In this document: positions 1-9,060 of the stretch, in pieces
Numbering within the stretch: position 1 is the first letter of the stretch
Layout of the letters: each line of letters opens with the position of its first letter
Assembly (NCBI GenBank): GCA_964289745.1
Contig: CAXYMM010000001.1
Span: 1,488,001-1,552,000, forward strand
DNA from: Ekhidna sp964289745
GTDB lineage: Bacteria; Bacteroidota; Bacteroidia; Cytophagales; Cyclobacteriaceae
Length of the DNA stretch: 64,000 nt
Direction: 5' to 3'
Program-made: the position numbers and the translations under genes
Notes under the pieces: generated by a model
What the model was told of the DNA's origin: nothing
The model's input: only the letters and a program-made list of their open reading frames with translations
The model's database searches: none

Positions 1-1
1 T

Positions 2-1237
2 GAAAAAGGAATGTCTAGTCCCATTGGCTACATTTCTAAAAAAGAGTTGATTTATTCAGAGGTGGTTTACGAAAAAGGAATCTATAAGTCATCTATCAAA
101 ATCCTAAATCTTGAAAATGGAGAAAGCCAAACAATAAATACTCCATTTTTTAAGAGTATTGGCTCTATTCAAAGCGGATGTCTATCCACAAAAAAAGACT
201 TCATTTTGCTTAGTTTGGAGACAATCAGAAATAACGGGGTGGAAGATTTATACGTGCTAAAGAAAAAGCTAAATGGTACGTGGAGTAGCCCGATCAACCT
301 TGGCAGTACAATAAACAGCAAGTTTCAGGAGATAACACCTTTTCTAGCCGAGGATAATCAAACACTCTTTTTTGCCTCAAATAGAAAAGGAGGAAAAGGG
401 AGCTTCGATATTTATTCTTCCAAAAGATTAGATAATTCATGGAGAAGCTGGTCCAAACCTAAGTTGCTAGAAGGTGCGCTAAATACTTCTGGTTCAGAAT
501 CTTCTTTCTTTTTTCAGAAGGATAGCAATTGGGCATTTTTTGTTCGCGCTCAGGATAGTGATGGGTATGGCGATATTTTTAGAATCAGGATAGAAAAAGA
601 TATTCCCTTAGATACTATAAGTCTCGACAAGCAAGAAGAATTAACAATAAAAGTAGAGGACCTACCTACTATCACACTAGAAGTTGTAGATGCTCAATCT
701 GGAAGTGCCATTTCGGCAACGATGATTTCTTCGAGGGATACGCTCACCAATACCAATGGGTTATTCCAGGTTGAAAGCCTTGACAGTAGAGAGGTCGAAA
801 TAAAATCGACGGGTTATTTGCCAAAGCTTATTCGTTTGGACAGCACCCTTGCCAAAGGAAAGAGTACAATTGAATTGCACTCTATTGCCAAGGGAGAAAC
901 GATCAATTTGGAGAATGTATTATTTCTCAGAGGTACTTCAAATCTGGTATTAGGTTCTGAGGAGGAGCTTAATTTGGTTGTAGAGGTGATGATGGACAAC
1001 CCCAATTTGAAGATTCTTCTTAAAGGTCATACCGACAATACAGGCGATCAGGTTCGTAATGTGAAGCTTTCCGAGGCAAGAGTGAGAACAGTCAAAGAAT
1101 ATATCCTTTCCAAGGGAATCAGTGCATATAGAGTAATAGGAAAAGGTTTTGGTGGAATTCAACCAATTGCTAGCAACGAAACGGAGGAGACACGGAAGTT
1201 AAATAGAAGAGTGGAATTCGAGATTTTGGAAAATTAG
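2..1237 (+). CDS. OmpA-family protein with PD40-like repeats (5' end outside window)
   Basis: The reading frame is open to the left edge and the first internal ATG (position 11) is not followed by a signal peptide, so the true start probably lies upstream. The N-terminal half carries WD40/PD40-like segments (for example LFFASNRKGGKGSFDIY at about residues 117-133), as in Bacteroidota OmpA proteins that form periplasmic beta-propellers. A carboxypeptidase-regulatory-like stretch follows around residues 220-285. The C-terminal 100 residues are an OmpA domain with the peptidoglycan-binding pattern LKGHTDNTGD...LSEARVRTVKEYI...NRRVEFEI. The expected role is anchoring the outer membrane to peptidoglycan; the family includes PorE-like proteins of type IX secretion, but nothing here shows that specific function. 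The next gene, dnaB, is 367 bases away and is probably independent. Confidence 0.85.
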   Translation, partial: EKGMSSPIGYISKKELIYSEVVYEKGIYKSSIKILNLENGESQTINTPFFKSIGSIQSGCLSTKKDFILLSLETIRNNGVEDLYVLKKKLNGTWSSPINLGSTINSKFQEITPFLAEDNQTLFFASNRKGGKGSFDIYSSKRLDNSWRSWSKPKLLEGALNTSGSESSFFFQKDSNWAFFVRAQDSDGYGDIFRIRIEKDIPLDTISLDKQEELTIKVEDLPTITLEVVDAQSGSAISATMISSRDTLTNTNGLFQVESLDSREVEIKSTGYLPKLIRLDSTLAKGKSTIELHSIAKGETINLENVLFLRGTSNLVLGSEEELNLVVEVMMDNPNLKILLKGHTDNTGDQVRNVKLSEARVRTVKEYILSKGISAYRVIGKGFGGIQPIASNETEETRKLNRRVEFEILEN

Positions 1238-1604
1238 TATTCCACTCTTTTCACAATGTAGCCCCTATGCCAAATAATAACGAACACAATAATTCTGTAG
1301 TTGATTGAAAAATCCATCGAATATGAAAATCACAAATGACAGATTCGTTCTAATTATTCCTCTCTGCTTAAATAAACAAATTTCGATATCTAAATAAAAA
1401 CAGCATTTAAACCTGTTTTTACACCAAATTTAAACGTAGTCGAATATCAGTAATATTTAGAAAGAAAGCATAGTCAGATATATAGAATTCAGTAACAGGG
1501 GTGAGCATTGTGGATAAGATGGGGGAACTTGTTGACTACTTCCGCACTTTTGCTAATTGCTGAATCTAATTTAGTGATCTATTTCAACCTAAAAAGTTCA
1601 ATGA
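1238..1604. other. Intergenic region upstream of dnaB
   Basis: There is no supportable reading frame in these 367 AT-rich bases. They contain one exact DnaA-box match (listed separately) and presumably the dnaB promoter, which I could not place with confidence. Confidence 0.6.
1509..1517 (-). promoter_or_regulatory. Single DnaA-box match
   Basis: The plus strand reads TGTGGATAA, the exact complement of the DnaA box TTATCCACA, 88 bases before the dnaB start. It could let DnaA influence dnaB transcription. It is a lone box with no second copy or AT-rich unwinding array that I can see, so it does not by itself make an origin. Confidence 0.35.
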
Positions 1605-3131
1605 ATGGAAAGCGTTCAATCAACAACCACCACAAAAAATAGAAGATTAGGTATTTCTTCGTTGAGCGAGCATTTAGGAAAACTTCCACCACAAGCAGTT
1701 GAAATAGAAGAAGCTGTTTTAGGAGCTTTAATGCTCGAAAGAGACGCCTTGTCCAATGTAATAGACATCCTCCATGTAAATAGCTTTTATAAAGATGCTA
1801 ATAAAGAAATTTATTCGGCCATCGTGGATCTTTTCAACGATAGCCAGCCCGTCGATATTAAAACGGTTACTCACCAACTTCGAAAAGTTGGAAAGCTGGA
1901 ATTGATAGGGGGTGCCCATTACGTTGCGGAACTAACAGCTAAAGTGAACTCCGCTGCGAATATCGAATACCATGCACGGATCATTGCGGAACAGTCTATC
2001 AAACGAGAATTAATTCGAATTTCTTCTGAAATTCAGAAAGATGCCTATGAGGATACGATCGATGTTTTTAAACTATTAGACCGGACTGAACAATCACTAT
2101 TTGAGGTTTCTGAATCCCACATTCGGAAGAACTATGATAAGATGAGTTCACTGATGCATAAGGCTATCGATGAAATTCAAATTCGAAAAGATCGCAAAGA
2201 TGGTCTTACGGGTGTTCCAAGTGGCTTTTCAACCTTGGATCGCGTTACTTCAGGGTGGCAGCCCTCCGATTTGGTGATCATTGCAGCAAGGCCAGGCATG
2301 GGTAAGACGGCGTTTGTGGTATCCGCCCTTCGAAATGCGTCTATTGATTTCAACATACCTGTTGCCATTTTTTCGCTTGAAATGTCCTCAGTTCAGTTGG
2401 TGAATAGACTAATTTCTGCAGAAGCAGAGTTGCCAAGTGAAAAAATAAAGAAAGGCGATTTGGCAAACCATGAATGGGAGCAAATGATTCATAAAACCAA
2501 AAGACTGTCAGAGGCATCTATTTTCATTGATGATACTCCTGCATTGAGTATTCTGGAGCTAAGAGCTAAGTGCAGGCGTTTGGCAGCACAGCACGGTGTA
2601 AAACTGATCGTTATCGATTATTTGCAGTTGATGTCTGGAGATTTAAATAAAGGGACAGGAAATCGAGAACAAGAAATCGCCTCCATTTCAAGAGCTTTAA
2701 AAGGGATTGCAAAGGAATTGGACATTCCAGTTCTGGCACTTTCGCAGTTAAGCAGGGCTGTGGAAACCAGAGGTGGGGATAAGCGTCCTCAGCTTTCAGA
2801 TTTGAGGGAATCGGGCTCCATTGAGCAGGATGCCGATATGGTGATGTTCCTTTATCGACCAGAATATTATGGTTTGGATACAGATGAAAACGGAACTCCT
2901 CTTCAAGGACTTGCAGAAGTAATTATCGCCAAGCATAGAAACGGATCATTGGATACAGTCAATCTTAAGTTCATTGGAAAGTTTACCAAATTTAAAGACT
3001 GGGATGGAGATCAAAACAATGGGTTTAGGGCATTACCAACTTCAGAAACTGACAGTTCAACTTTAACCATCACACTACCTAGCAAGGTGAACGATGATAC
3101 TCCGCATCCAGAAGGTGATGACCCATTTTAA
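1605..3131 (+). CDS. dnaB: Replicative DNA helicase DnaB
   Basis: This hexameric helicase unwinds DNA at the replication fork. The N-terminal primase-interacting domain starts with PPQAVEIEEAVLGALMLERD (about residues 28-47). The RecA-like C-terminal domain has Walker A ARPGMGKTAF near residue 224, the following FSLEMS segment, Walker B LIVIDYLQLMSG near residue 337 and the SQLSRAVE/DLRESGSIEQDAD motifs. The length of 508 aa is normal and there is no intein. The ATG at 1605 is chosen because it leaves the usual short basic leader before the N-domain; an overlapping ATG at 1601 is in another frame. The gene converges with the TPR gene, with only 12 bases between their stops. The extreme C-terminus is acidic and proline-containing, as in relatives. 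Confidence 0.97.
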   Translation: MESVQSTTTTKNRRLGISSLSEHLGKLPPQAVEIEEAVLGALMLERDALSNVIDILHVNSFYKDANKEIYSAIVDLFNDSQPVDIKTVTHQLRKVGKLELIGGAHYVAELTAKVNSAANIEYHARIIAEQSIKRELIRISSEIQKDAYEDTIDVFKLLDRTEQSLFEVSESHIRKNYDKMSSLMHKAIDEIQIRKDRKDGLTGVPSGFSTLDRVTSGWQPSDLVIIAARPGMGKTAFVVSALRNASIDFNIPVAIFSLEMSSVQLVNRLISAEAELPSEKIKKGDLANHEWEQMIHKTKRLSEASIFIDDTPALSILELRAKCRRLAAQHGVKLIVIDYLQLMSGDLNKGTGNREQEIASISRALKGIAKELDIPVLALSQLSRAVETRGGDKRPQLSDLRESGSIEQDADMVMFLYRPEYYGLDTDENGTPLQGLAEVIIAKHRNGSLDTVNLKFIGKFTKFKDWDGDQNNGFRALPTSETDSSTLTITLPSKVNDDTPHPEGDDPF

Positions 3132-3143
3132 ATAATCCAAAGA

Positions 3144-3467
3144 TTATTCCTTTTCAAATAGAAAGTTTTGATAGGCCACCTTCAGTTCTGAGTATGCTTT
3201 TTTATCATTTTGCTCCTTTGAAAGTCGAATTCCTTTTTCAAATATTATTTCTGCTTCTTCCCATTTTTCATTCTCCCATAAAAGATGGGCGAGTTTGAAG
3301 TATGTTGGTAAGTATGTTGGATTTTGATTTTGAAGTTCTGAAAGAAGAGTCAAGGCTTTAACTTCATCTCCCTCGTAGTACTCCATGGCAAGGGCGTATT
3401 GGTTAAAGGAATTATCGGGTTCTTCCAGAATATACTTCTCTAGTAATCGAATTCGATTTAGGTTCAT
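3144..3467 (-). CDS. Small TPR-repeat protein
   Basis: The 107-aa protein is made of helical repeats of TPR type: NQYALAMEYYEGDEVKALTLL, then LPTYFKLAHLLWENEKWEEA and EIIFEKGIRLSKEQND. It has no signal peptide or membrane segment, so it is probably a cytoplasmic protein-interaction module. It starts with ATG at 3467 and ends tail-to-tail with dnaB. Its own upstream side is the broken IS3 element, so its native promoter may have been altered by that insertion. The exact partner is unknown. Confidence 0.75.
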   Translation of the reverse strand: MNLNRIRLLEKYILEEPDNSFNQYALAMEYYEGDEVKALTLLSELQNQNPTYLPTYFKLAHLLWENEKWEEAEIIFEKGIRLSKEQNDKKAYSELKVAYQNFLFEKE

Positions 3468-3515
3468 TGCTCTTTATTTGTTTCTAAAATTTTTTAGGAA
3501 CGGAAAGCTGACTCT

Positions 3516-4226
3516 AGTGAGAGCTTCCCCTAATTAGTAGCATTCAAAAGTAAATACTTCCAAATAGTTGGGTTGTCATGTTGGAAACTCAGCTCTCGCC
3601 TTTCAGGGATAGTGGAGTTTTCCATATTTCAACATGAACTCAACTGGAGTCATGAAATTCAAAGATTTACGAGGTCTTTCATTGTTATATACCTAATCTG
3701 GTACACATCACACCAGTCCTACATGACCTGAGTGATGATTTTGACCCATTATCAACCCTAAGAGCTTCAGGTCTGCCTCTCCATTCTAGCCGTTTATCCA
3801 ACTCGCTGATCACGCGCAAACTGGTTAAAGATGTGTCTATACTGATGGTCAACACCTCTCGGTTGTGGTTATCAATTACATGAACTGCCCAAAAGGGTTT
3901 ATCCCTGATTCGGTAGACCCGTTTGTGGTTGTCATTGAAACCCATCTTCCTGAGCCTTTTGAACATCATCGAGAAATGCCTGTTCAAGCTCTTTCATGCG
4001 TTTAAGTTGCTGGACGTCCATGCCTCAATACTTACTCTTCCATTTGTAAAAAGTGGGCTGACTGATGCTGTGAGAGCGACAAATATCCGCCACTTTCTTG
4101 CCCATATCCTGCTCCTTTCATAGGCCAATAATCTGGCTTTCTGAGAATTGGGTCTTTTTCATCTTTCTCCAATTTTAACAAGCAAACGCTATTTTTAATC
4201 GCTACTATTTTTGGGGAAGCTTACGA
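3516..4226 (-). mobile_element. IS3-family element, internally deleted remnant (remnant A)
   Basis: Reading the minus strand from 4160 down gives an OrfA start (KKTQFSESQIIGL, then a stop, then SHSISQPTFYKWKSKY), with further stops. It is followed by a short OrfB piece with the rve integrase core (KPFWAVHVIDNHNREVLTI and IEWRG-like ELDKRLEWRGRPEALRVDNG at about 3740-3900). The far C-terminus NNERPRKSLNFMTPVEF lies at 3625-3690. Most of OrfB, including the end of the DDE core, is gone. The ends carry matching terminal sequences: GAGCTTCCCCTAATTAGTAG at 3521-3540 and its relaxed inverse ending in GGGGAAGCTTACGA at 4213-4226. The element is dead. Confidence 0.8.
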
Positions 4227-4701
4227 GAGGAAGAATAGGTAAAAGGTCGCCAAAATGGCAATAAAAAGCGAGTAGTAAAGGCTATTGAGAGAGAAGGTAA
4301 AGGAATCGGAAGGATGTATACCCGTGTGATCAAAAAGGGTAGCAACGACTCACTGAAGCCCTTCTTTTCTGACTATATCAGTCCAAAAGCAGCAATAAAA
4401 ACCGACAAACGGATGGAGTATCAACCTTTTTTATAGGGTTTTCCTCATCTTCAACGGCTACGCTCAGGTAAAAAAATTATACTTCCCGGATATGCATCGA
4501 GTAATCATGATGTTCAAGTCATGGCTAAGAGGTATCCATCACACTCCGTACAATATTTACAAGGATATCTTGATGAATACAGATATCGTTTCAATCTATA
4601 ACTGTTGAAAGGAAAAATAATTGATCATCTTCTCAATAGAAGGGCTAAACACAGACCCTCGTTTTATCATAAGTTAAATATTGTTTAAGTACCTAATTTA
4701 A
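4227..4701 (+). mobile_element. IS1595-family transposase remnant (remnant 1)
   Basis: Plus-strand fragments match the second half of the intact IS1595 transposase found at 53652-54548 in this window. Examples are VKAIEREGKGIGRMYTRVI, KGSNDSLKPFFSDYISPKAA, then HRVIMMFKSWLRGIHH after a frameshift, and LKGKIIDHLLNRRAKHRPSF after a stop. The 3' end finishes with CCTAATTTAA, close to the intact element's end CCTAATTCAA. The 5' half is missing and the fragment abuts the IS3 remnant A directly, suggesting that IS3 inserted into, or recombined with, this element. It is non-functional. Confidence 0.8.
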
Positions 4702-4729
4702 TCAGTCTATCTACTTTTAATTAAAAGAA

Positions 4730-4912
4730 TTATTTTATAGTTACATCTACATTAACTCCATCTCCACCGTTACTGCATCCAATGCAACGATTCTTTTTCT
4801 TAAATTCATTACTTCCTTCAAGTTCCATAATATGAACACCTTCTGTTTCAAAAGAAATCTCTCTTTCTGTTTCTTTTGATTCTACTCTATTTAATTGATT
4901 TTTATTATTCAT
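4730..4912 (-). CDS. Small peptide with C-terminal CIGC motif, unknown function
   Basis: This is a 60-aa open frame starting with ATG at 4912 (MNNKNQLNRVESKETE). An in-frame start eleven codons upstream adds only MRIVILSYIKM and looks less likely. The body is charged and the C-terminus is RCIGCSNGGDGVNVDVTIK, with two cysteines and a glycine-rich stretch. It has no signal peptide or membrane segment. The layout (charged leader then a short Cys-containing tail) is reminiscent of ribosomally made peptide precursors, but no double-glycine leader motif or modification enzyme is nearby. It sits in IS debris and could be spurious or a fragment. Confidence 0.3.
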   Translation of the reverse strand: MNNKNQLNRVESKETEREISFETEGVHIMELEGSNEFKKKNRCIGCSNGGDGVNVDVTIK

Positions 4913-5263
4913 TTTAATATAGCTTAAAATAACGATACGCATACTCCTATTTAAAATATTTTTTCGACCCTATTTCCACTATTTGACTTTTATTATTGAT
5001 CATTCTGCTTTAGCAGAGCTAGGTGGGGTACAATAATTTTGACTCTATTTTAACCGTTTTTATTGCGATAATCTATGCCAAAAATTACCGCCAACGGTAA
5101 ATTGTATGAGTATGCGTATCGGCAGATTGCGTGGCACTTTCCTGTCAAAACGCTACGCCGTTTGAGCGGGCGTCAAACCCTGATATTTTGCACTTTACCT
5201 GCCATTACTTATACAAAATGTTGTAGTGCGTCTTTTTTAAAATTTTCTCCATCTAATGCGCAT
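4913..5263. other. Intergenic spacer without a gene
   Basis: The spacer lies between the CIGC peptide and the glycosidase pseudogene. A locally less AT-rich stretch at about 5080-5230 looks like a short intergenic repeat unit, but I see no second copy in this window and no credible coding region. Confidence 0.4.
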
Positions 5264-6136
5264 TTACTTTGTCAATTCAAACTTTACACTTTCGTTTTCT
5301 TTTAAGATTATACTTTGTTTGAATTCTTCAATTATATCTTTTCCAAGAGCAAAATTTTTCAGTTCTGTCTTACCATATTCAACAGAAAAATTTACTTGAT
5401 AACTCTTTTCTGTTTCTAAAATCTCGCACATCACCCAAGAACTCCTATTTGACCAGAAATAGTTACCTTCTTTATTTGAAAATCTTATGGTTTTGTAAAC
5501 AACCGAATAACGAAAACCGCTTTGTTGAATAATCCCTGCCCATGAAGCCATTGCACGTGCGTAGTGATGGCCACATTCTGCTTCATCAAAAGGATTTCTC
5601 TTTTGACCATCGTAGCGATCATGAATATTCTTAATGATTTCAAGTCCTTCCTGTTGCATACCCTCGTACAACATACCAATTGCAGCAGTATATTCAAATC
5701 CTGTCATTACCTCAGACCAGTAAGGGAAAGAAATTTGAGGGCGACCACCTTTAGGCTAACTGGACATCAATAGGGCTTTTTCATCTCCCATTGCATAAGA
5801 GCGCATATTGTTGAAATGCTCAAACATACTTTCTTTTTTATTACATTTTAAAATACTCTGTAAGGTGGTTTTAATATTTTCTTCCTTTACTAGATAGCCC
5901 AATCCTAAAACATGTGCCATGTACTGTCCTGCCAACTGATCAACCAGACAGCCTGATGCCAATTGATAATCGAGATTATCAATATGTTTACTTCCCATTC
6001 CTGCCATAAGACCTTTGGCGTTATTATCTTTTCTACTAGGCGTTTGGATTTTATGAATGTAATATTCCCCGTTAAAGAGGTTCTCATCAGTCCACTTCGA
6101 GCCACTTTCAAAAATGGCTCTGCATTTTAATGTCAA
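5264..6136 (-). pseudogene. GH116-type (DUF608) glycosidase, C-terminal fragment with in-frame stop
   Basis: The minus-strand frame matches the catalytic C-terminal part of glycoside hydrolase family 116 / non-lysosomal glucosylceramidase-like proteins: ESGSKWTDENLFNGEYY, LASGCLVDQLAGQYMAHVLGL, then RPQISFPYWSEVMTGFEYTA, AECGHHYARAMASW. A single TAG at 5753-5761 (after ALLMSS) interrupts the frame; reading continues in the same frame on both sides, so this is a nonsense mutation. Upstream of about 6130 the similarity stops abruptly and IS3 transposase sequence begins, so the N-terminal two thirds are missing. The product would have hydrolysed beta-linked glycosides. It is dead by truncation and by nonsense. 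Confidence 0.8.
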
Positions 6137-7138
6137 TATTATTTCTTTTTAAACTTTGCGTGTACTCATTACGGCAGTACTGAATACCTCTATCGGAATG
6201 GTGAAATAAGCTCAATGGTGTCTTTAGCTTGATATAAGGCTTTGTTTAAAGCTCTTTCACAGCCTTTTAATGCTAAGCTATTACTTATGCCAAAAATTTT
6301 GCGACCGTAAGCATCGGTTATTAAAGCCAAATAACAAAGCCCTTTATTAGTTCTTACATAGGTTATGTTGCTCAACCCATACCTGATTAGGTTTTGTGAT
6401 CTGCATCTCTTTTATAAGGTTACTGTATTTATAGGATCTATGGAATGAGTTTGTGATTCTATAATTTGCTTTTTTTCTGAGTACTAACATATTATGTTTT
6501 CTAAGGATGTTAAATAAGTTTTCCCCACAAACTTTTAAGTCAGCAATTTTGAAGTTGGTGTCTACCAATTCTATAAGCTTTCTAACACCTTCTCAGAGAA
6601 GAAATCCGCATCTTTACTTTACTATTTCAACACCATCTTTTGCTCAACCTGTAAACGCTTGTTTGCTCTACGTTTATACTTGTAGTAGGCGTCACGCTTA
6701 AGATCGAAATATTTGCAAACAGTAGCTAAAGAGGTAAATCTTTTTGATTTTTCTCTCGCTTTAATTAAAGCTTGATACTTAACTTTTTTTAGTTCTAGAA
6801 CTAATTTATATCCAAGCTGTTCTGCGGCTATTTCAAGATAGGATTCATCCATAAGGGTATCCATATCCTTTTTGAGTAAGCATTTTTTAAACTGTTCAAT
6901 CTCTTTCTGAAGCTCTTTGATACGTGTAGTAATCTCGTCTTTGGTATTCACAGTTTCTCTGGTGTTCATAAGATCTTTATGGTTGTACTTCTTAATCCAT
7001 TCATTGATAGTTTAAGAATTAATCCCATAGACCTTACCTAGTTGATACTTGTTTAGATTTCCAATGGTAAGTTTGTCTAAAATTTTTGAATTTAAAAGGT
7101 TGTGAATACCGTCTGATGACTTTGTCGTTTTTGTACAT
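6128..7138 (-). mobile_element. IS3-family element, decayed (remnant B)
   Basis: From 7138 downward the minus strand encodes an OrfA (MYKNDKVIRRYSQPFKFKIL, later TINEWIKKYNHKDLMNTRET) broken by a TAA near 7012. It continues as the OrfA/OrfB boundary with a coiled-coil stretch (6622-6969). OrfB pieces follow in shifted frames: ITNSFHRSYKYSNLIKEM, PNQVWV (6347-6568), NITYVRTNKGLCYLALITDA (6190-6375) and HHSDRGIQYCRNEYTQSLKR (about 6135-6200). These are the HTH_21 and rve DDE segments in order. At least one stop and two frameshifts kill it, and it is cut off at the junction with the glycosidase fragment. It is a different IS3 subgroup from remnant A. Confidence 0.85.
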
Positions 7139-7322
7139 AATTGTTTAAGGTTACGTAGCCTTCATTCAGGATGGATCATAATTTACGCTAAAGACAGCAT
7201 ATAAGAATAGTAACAAAATTATGAATATACACATTACAGTTTAGACTATAATTCAGTTATTACTACTATCTTTATATTTTAACAGAATTTCCGTTACTAT
7301 CTCTATGCCGTATTGTGACGAG

Positions 7323-8168
7323 TTACTTAATGACTATTTTTTTAATAATTTTTTGATTTTCAATTGATGTTATCTTGACAAAGTAGACTCCTTTATTTAG
7401 ACCTGATAATTTTATATTTTCCAATTTAGAATTCTTTTTGATATCCTGAACTTTTACTTCTTGTCCTAATGAATTTAGAATGGCAATATTTTTTAAATAG
7501 TGTTCATTTGTTTCGATTGTGAGATAGTCGGTGACTGGGTTAGGATAAAGATTGACGTTATTTCCGAGCTTAATATCTTCTGTGGATAATAATATTGAAT
7601 ATTCTATTACAAAATATAATTTATTGGTGTTTGCTACATCATTCCATTGCCCGGCAACTCCTAAAGGCCAATCAGTCAAAGCCAGTCCTAAACCATCTTG
7701 TCCAGAACCAAAATTATCAGGTTCATCTCCCCAATTATTATACAATCCCCCAACTGCATTTCCATTAAAATCTCCCATCCAAAATTGCGTGCCATCTTTA
7801 TCATTATTCCCATCCCATATCCAATTGCCTTCGACACCTAAATCATTACCTCCAATCCATACATAAGAAGCTCCACCGCCATCAGGTGCAATTGTATTAT
7901 TAACATTGATACTTGCACTAGAATCTAGTTGGTTAAAAATTTCATTTTGCTCGTTAAGATCATTGACTTCTGCTAAAATTCCTCCTCTTTCAACAGCACA
8001 AGCAGCAGCGTCAATCCAAGTTTTATTCTCTCTTACTATTTCGTAGCTTTTTCCATTATATTTAAATGAATAAATATTCGAATTATTTGCACATTGCCCG
8101 CAGACAGAGCAAATCCCAAAAAATAGATTAATTGATAAGATTGTAATTTTTAATATAATTTTGTTCAT
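7323..8168 (-). CDS. Secreted C-type lectin-domain protein with type IX sorting tail
   Basis: The 281-aa protein has a signal peptide (about residues 1-24, ending near SVCGQC). A C-type lectin-like domain follows (about 30-195), with the WIGGNDLGVEGNWIWDG and GLYNNWGDEPDNFGSGQDGL segments that normally carry the Ca2+/sugar site (the EPDN motif favours mannose-type ligands). The C-terminal 75 residues are a Por-secretion tail (VNLYPNPVTDYLTIE, SGLNKGVYFVKI, KIVIK), so the protein should cross the outer membrane through type IX secretion and be surface-attached or released. It is the only intact gene between 3.5 and 11.6 kb, flanked on both sides by pseudogenes. It may bind glycans on algae, other cells or prey. 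The ligand is inferred from motifs only. Confidence 0.85.
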   Translation of the reverse strand: MNKIILKITILSINLFFGICSVCGQCANNSNIYSFKYNGKSYEIVRENKTWIDAAACAVERGGILAEVNDLNEQNEIFNQLDSSASINVNNTIAPDGGGASYVWIGGNDLGVEGNWIWDGNNDKDGTQFWMGDFNGNAVGGLYNNWGDEPDNFGSGQDGLGLALTDWPLGVAGQWNDVANTNKLYFVIEYSILLSTEDIKLGNNVNLYPNPVTDYLTIETNEHYLKNIAILNSLGQEVKVQDIKKNSKLENIKLSGLNKGVYFVKITSIENQKIIKKIVIK

Positions 8169-8351
8169 ATTATTTTAACTTTTATTTCTATTTAATTTAC
8201 TATAACTCAATTATGAGCTTATATTTTCAGTACATACTTGATTAACGTTTGGATATACTGATATTTTATAACAATTCCTTCGAACGTAAAATAACTATTT
8301 TAATAATTCATCAAATGGATTTTTAATATTTCTTAAACTAGTTTGTGAAAC

Positions 8352-8536
8352 TTAAATGTAAACTATTGTTGTTTTGGAGTTGCTATGTCCTAGCAATTCC
8401 TGAACATGTCTAAGGTCTATTCCGTCTTCTAAAAGATGACTAGCAAAATCTTGTAGCGTTACTTTTTTCCTAATTTTTGTATTTTTTATTTCTCTTTTTA
8501 AAATTGCTTGAGTTTTAGAATTGCTACACTTTTTTC
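8352..8536 (-). pseudogene. Tyrosine recombinase, C-terminal fragment
   Basis: The frame ends with KKVTLQDFASHLLEDGIDL and HVQELLGHSNSKTTIVYI, the C-terminal catalytic block of XerC/D-like integrases (HxLRHxxxx...LGHxxxxTTxxY). The LRHS piece containing the catalytic Arg and His is missing between VTLQD and FASHLL, and the protein lacks its N-terminal half, so it cannot be active. The open frame is fused upstream to ROK-protein sequence. It is probably a relic of an integrative element. Confidence 0.65.
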
Positions 8537-8899
8537 TATTTTGACCTTCTATTAATTGTCCATTCACGTAGGCGGTATCACCCACACCAGTACTTAATGT
8601 GATGAAAATGAAATTATCAAGTTCTTTTACGAGACCCTATTTTTTTCGCCAACCGCAAAGAGATTAGCATCATTATTGATAAATATATGGGTATCAAAAT
8701 ACTCATTAAGCTCTTTTACAATCTCAATTGGCTCACTCTAGTTGAGATTTGCAGTAAATCTAATTTTGCCCGTTTTACTCTGTGCGCTAGAAAATCCAAT
8801 ACCTATGCCAAGCATTTTTGCTAAATCCCATTTCTTTATCAGATTCTAGATTTCAACCTTGAGATCAGAAATGAAATCCACAGCGTACTTGGTATTCAT
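8537..8899 (-). pseudogene. ROK-family sugar kinase/regulator remnant
   Basis: Translating the minus strand from the ATG at 8899 gives a ROK-like sequence: LGIGIGFSSAQSKTGKIRF, then EIVKELNEYFDTHIFINNDA, NLFAVGE, and after a frame change GDTAYVNGQLIEGQN. These are the GIGIG-x-PG region, the ENDAN sugar-binding motif (here NNDAN) and the GxG...NGQLIEG nucleotide-site region of ROK glucokinases/NagC regulators. Several stops (for example TAG codons after VEI and after NLN) and a frameshift break it. Both ends are missing. Confidence 0.7.
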
Positions 8900-9060
8900 C
8901 ACTATGGACAAACATTTGCAAGGATATCTTGATGAATACTTCTATTGTCTCAATCGACAACCGTTGAAAGGAAAAATAGTTGATCATCTACTCAATATCA
9001 GGGTTAAATATAGACCCGTGTTTTATCACCATTTAACTATTGCTTAAGTGCCTAATTCAA
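8895..9060 (+). mobile_element. IS1595-family transposase remnant, 3' end (remnant 2)
   Basis: About 150 bases encode KHLQGYLDEYFYCLNRQPLK and GKIVDHLLN then a stop, very similar to the end of remnant 1 and related to the end of the intact transposase. It finishes with TTAAGTGCCTAATTCAA, matching the terminal sequence of the intact copy. Nothing upstream of the last 50 codons is left. Confidence 0.7.

Noticed and set aside
1238..1604. Chromosomal origin at the dnaB upstream region
   Set aside because: Only one DnaA box is visible, with no dnaA/dnaN neighbours or box cluster.
5075..5305. 76-codon plus-strand frame
   Set aside because: No family resemblance; it ends inside the glycosidase pseudogene on the opposite strand and looks like a chance frame over an intergenic repeat.
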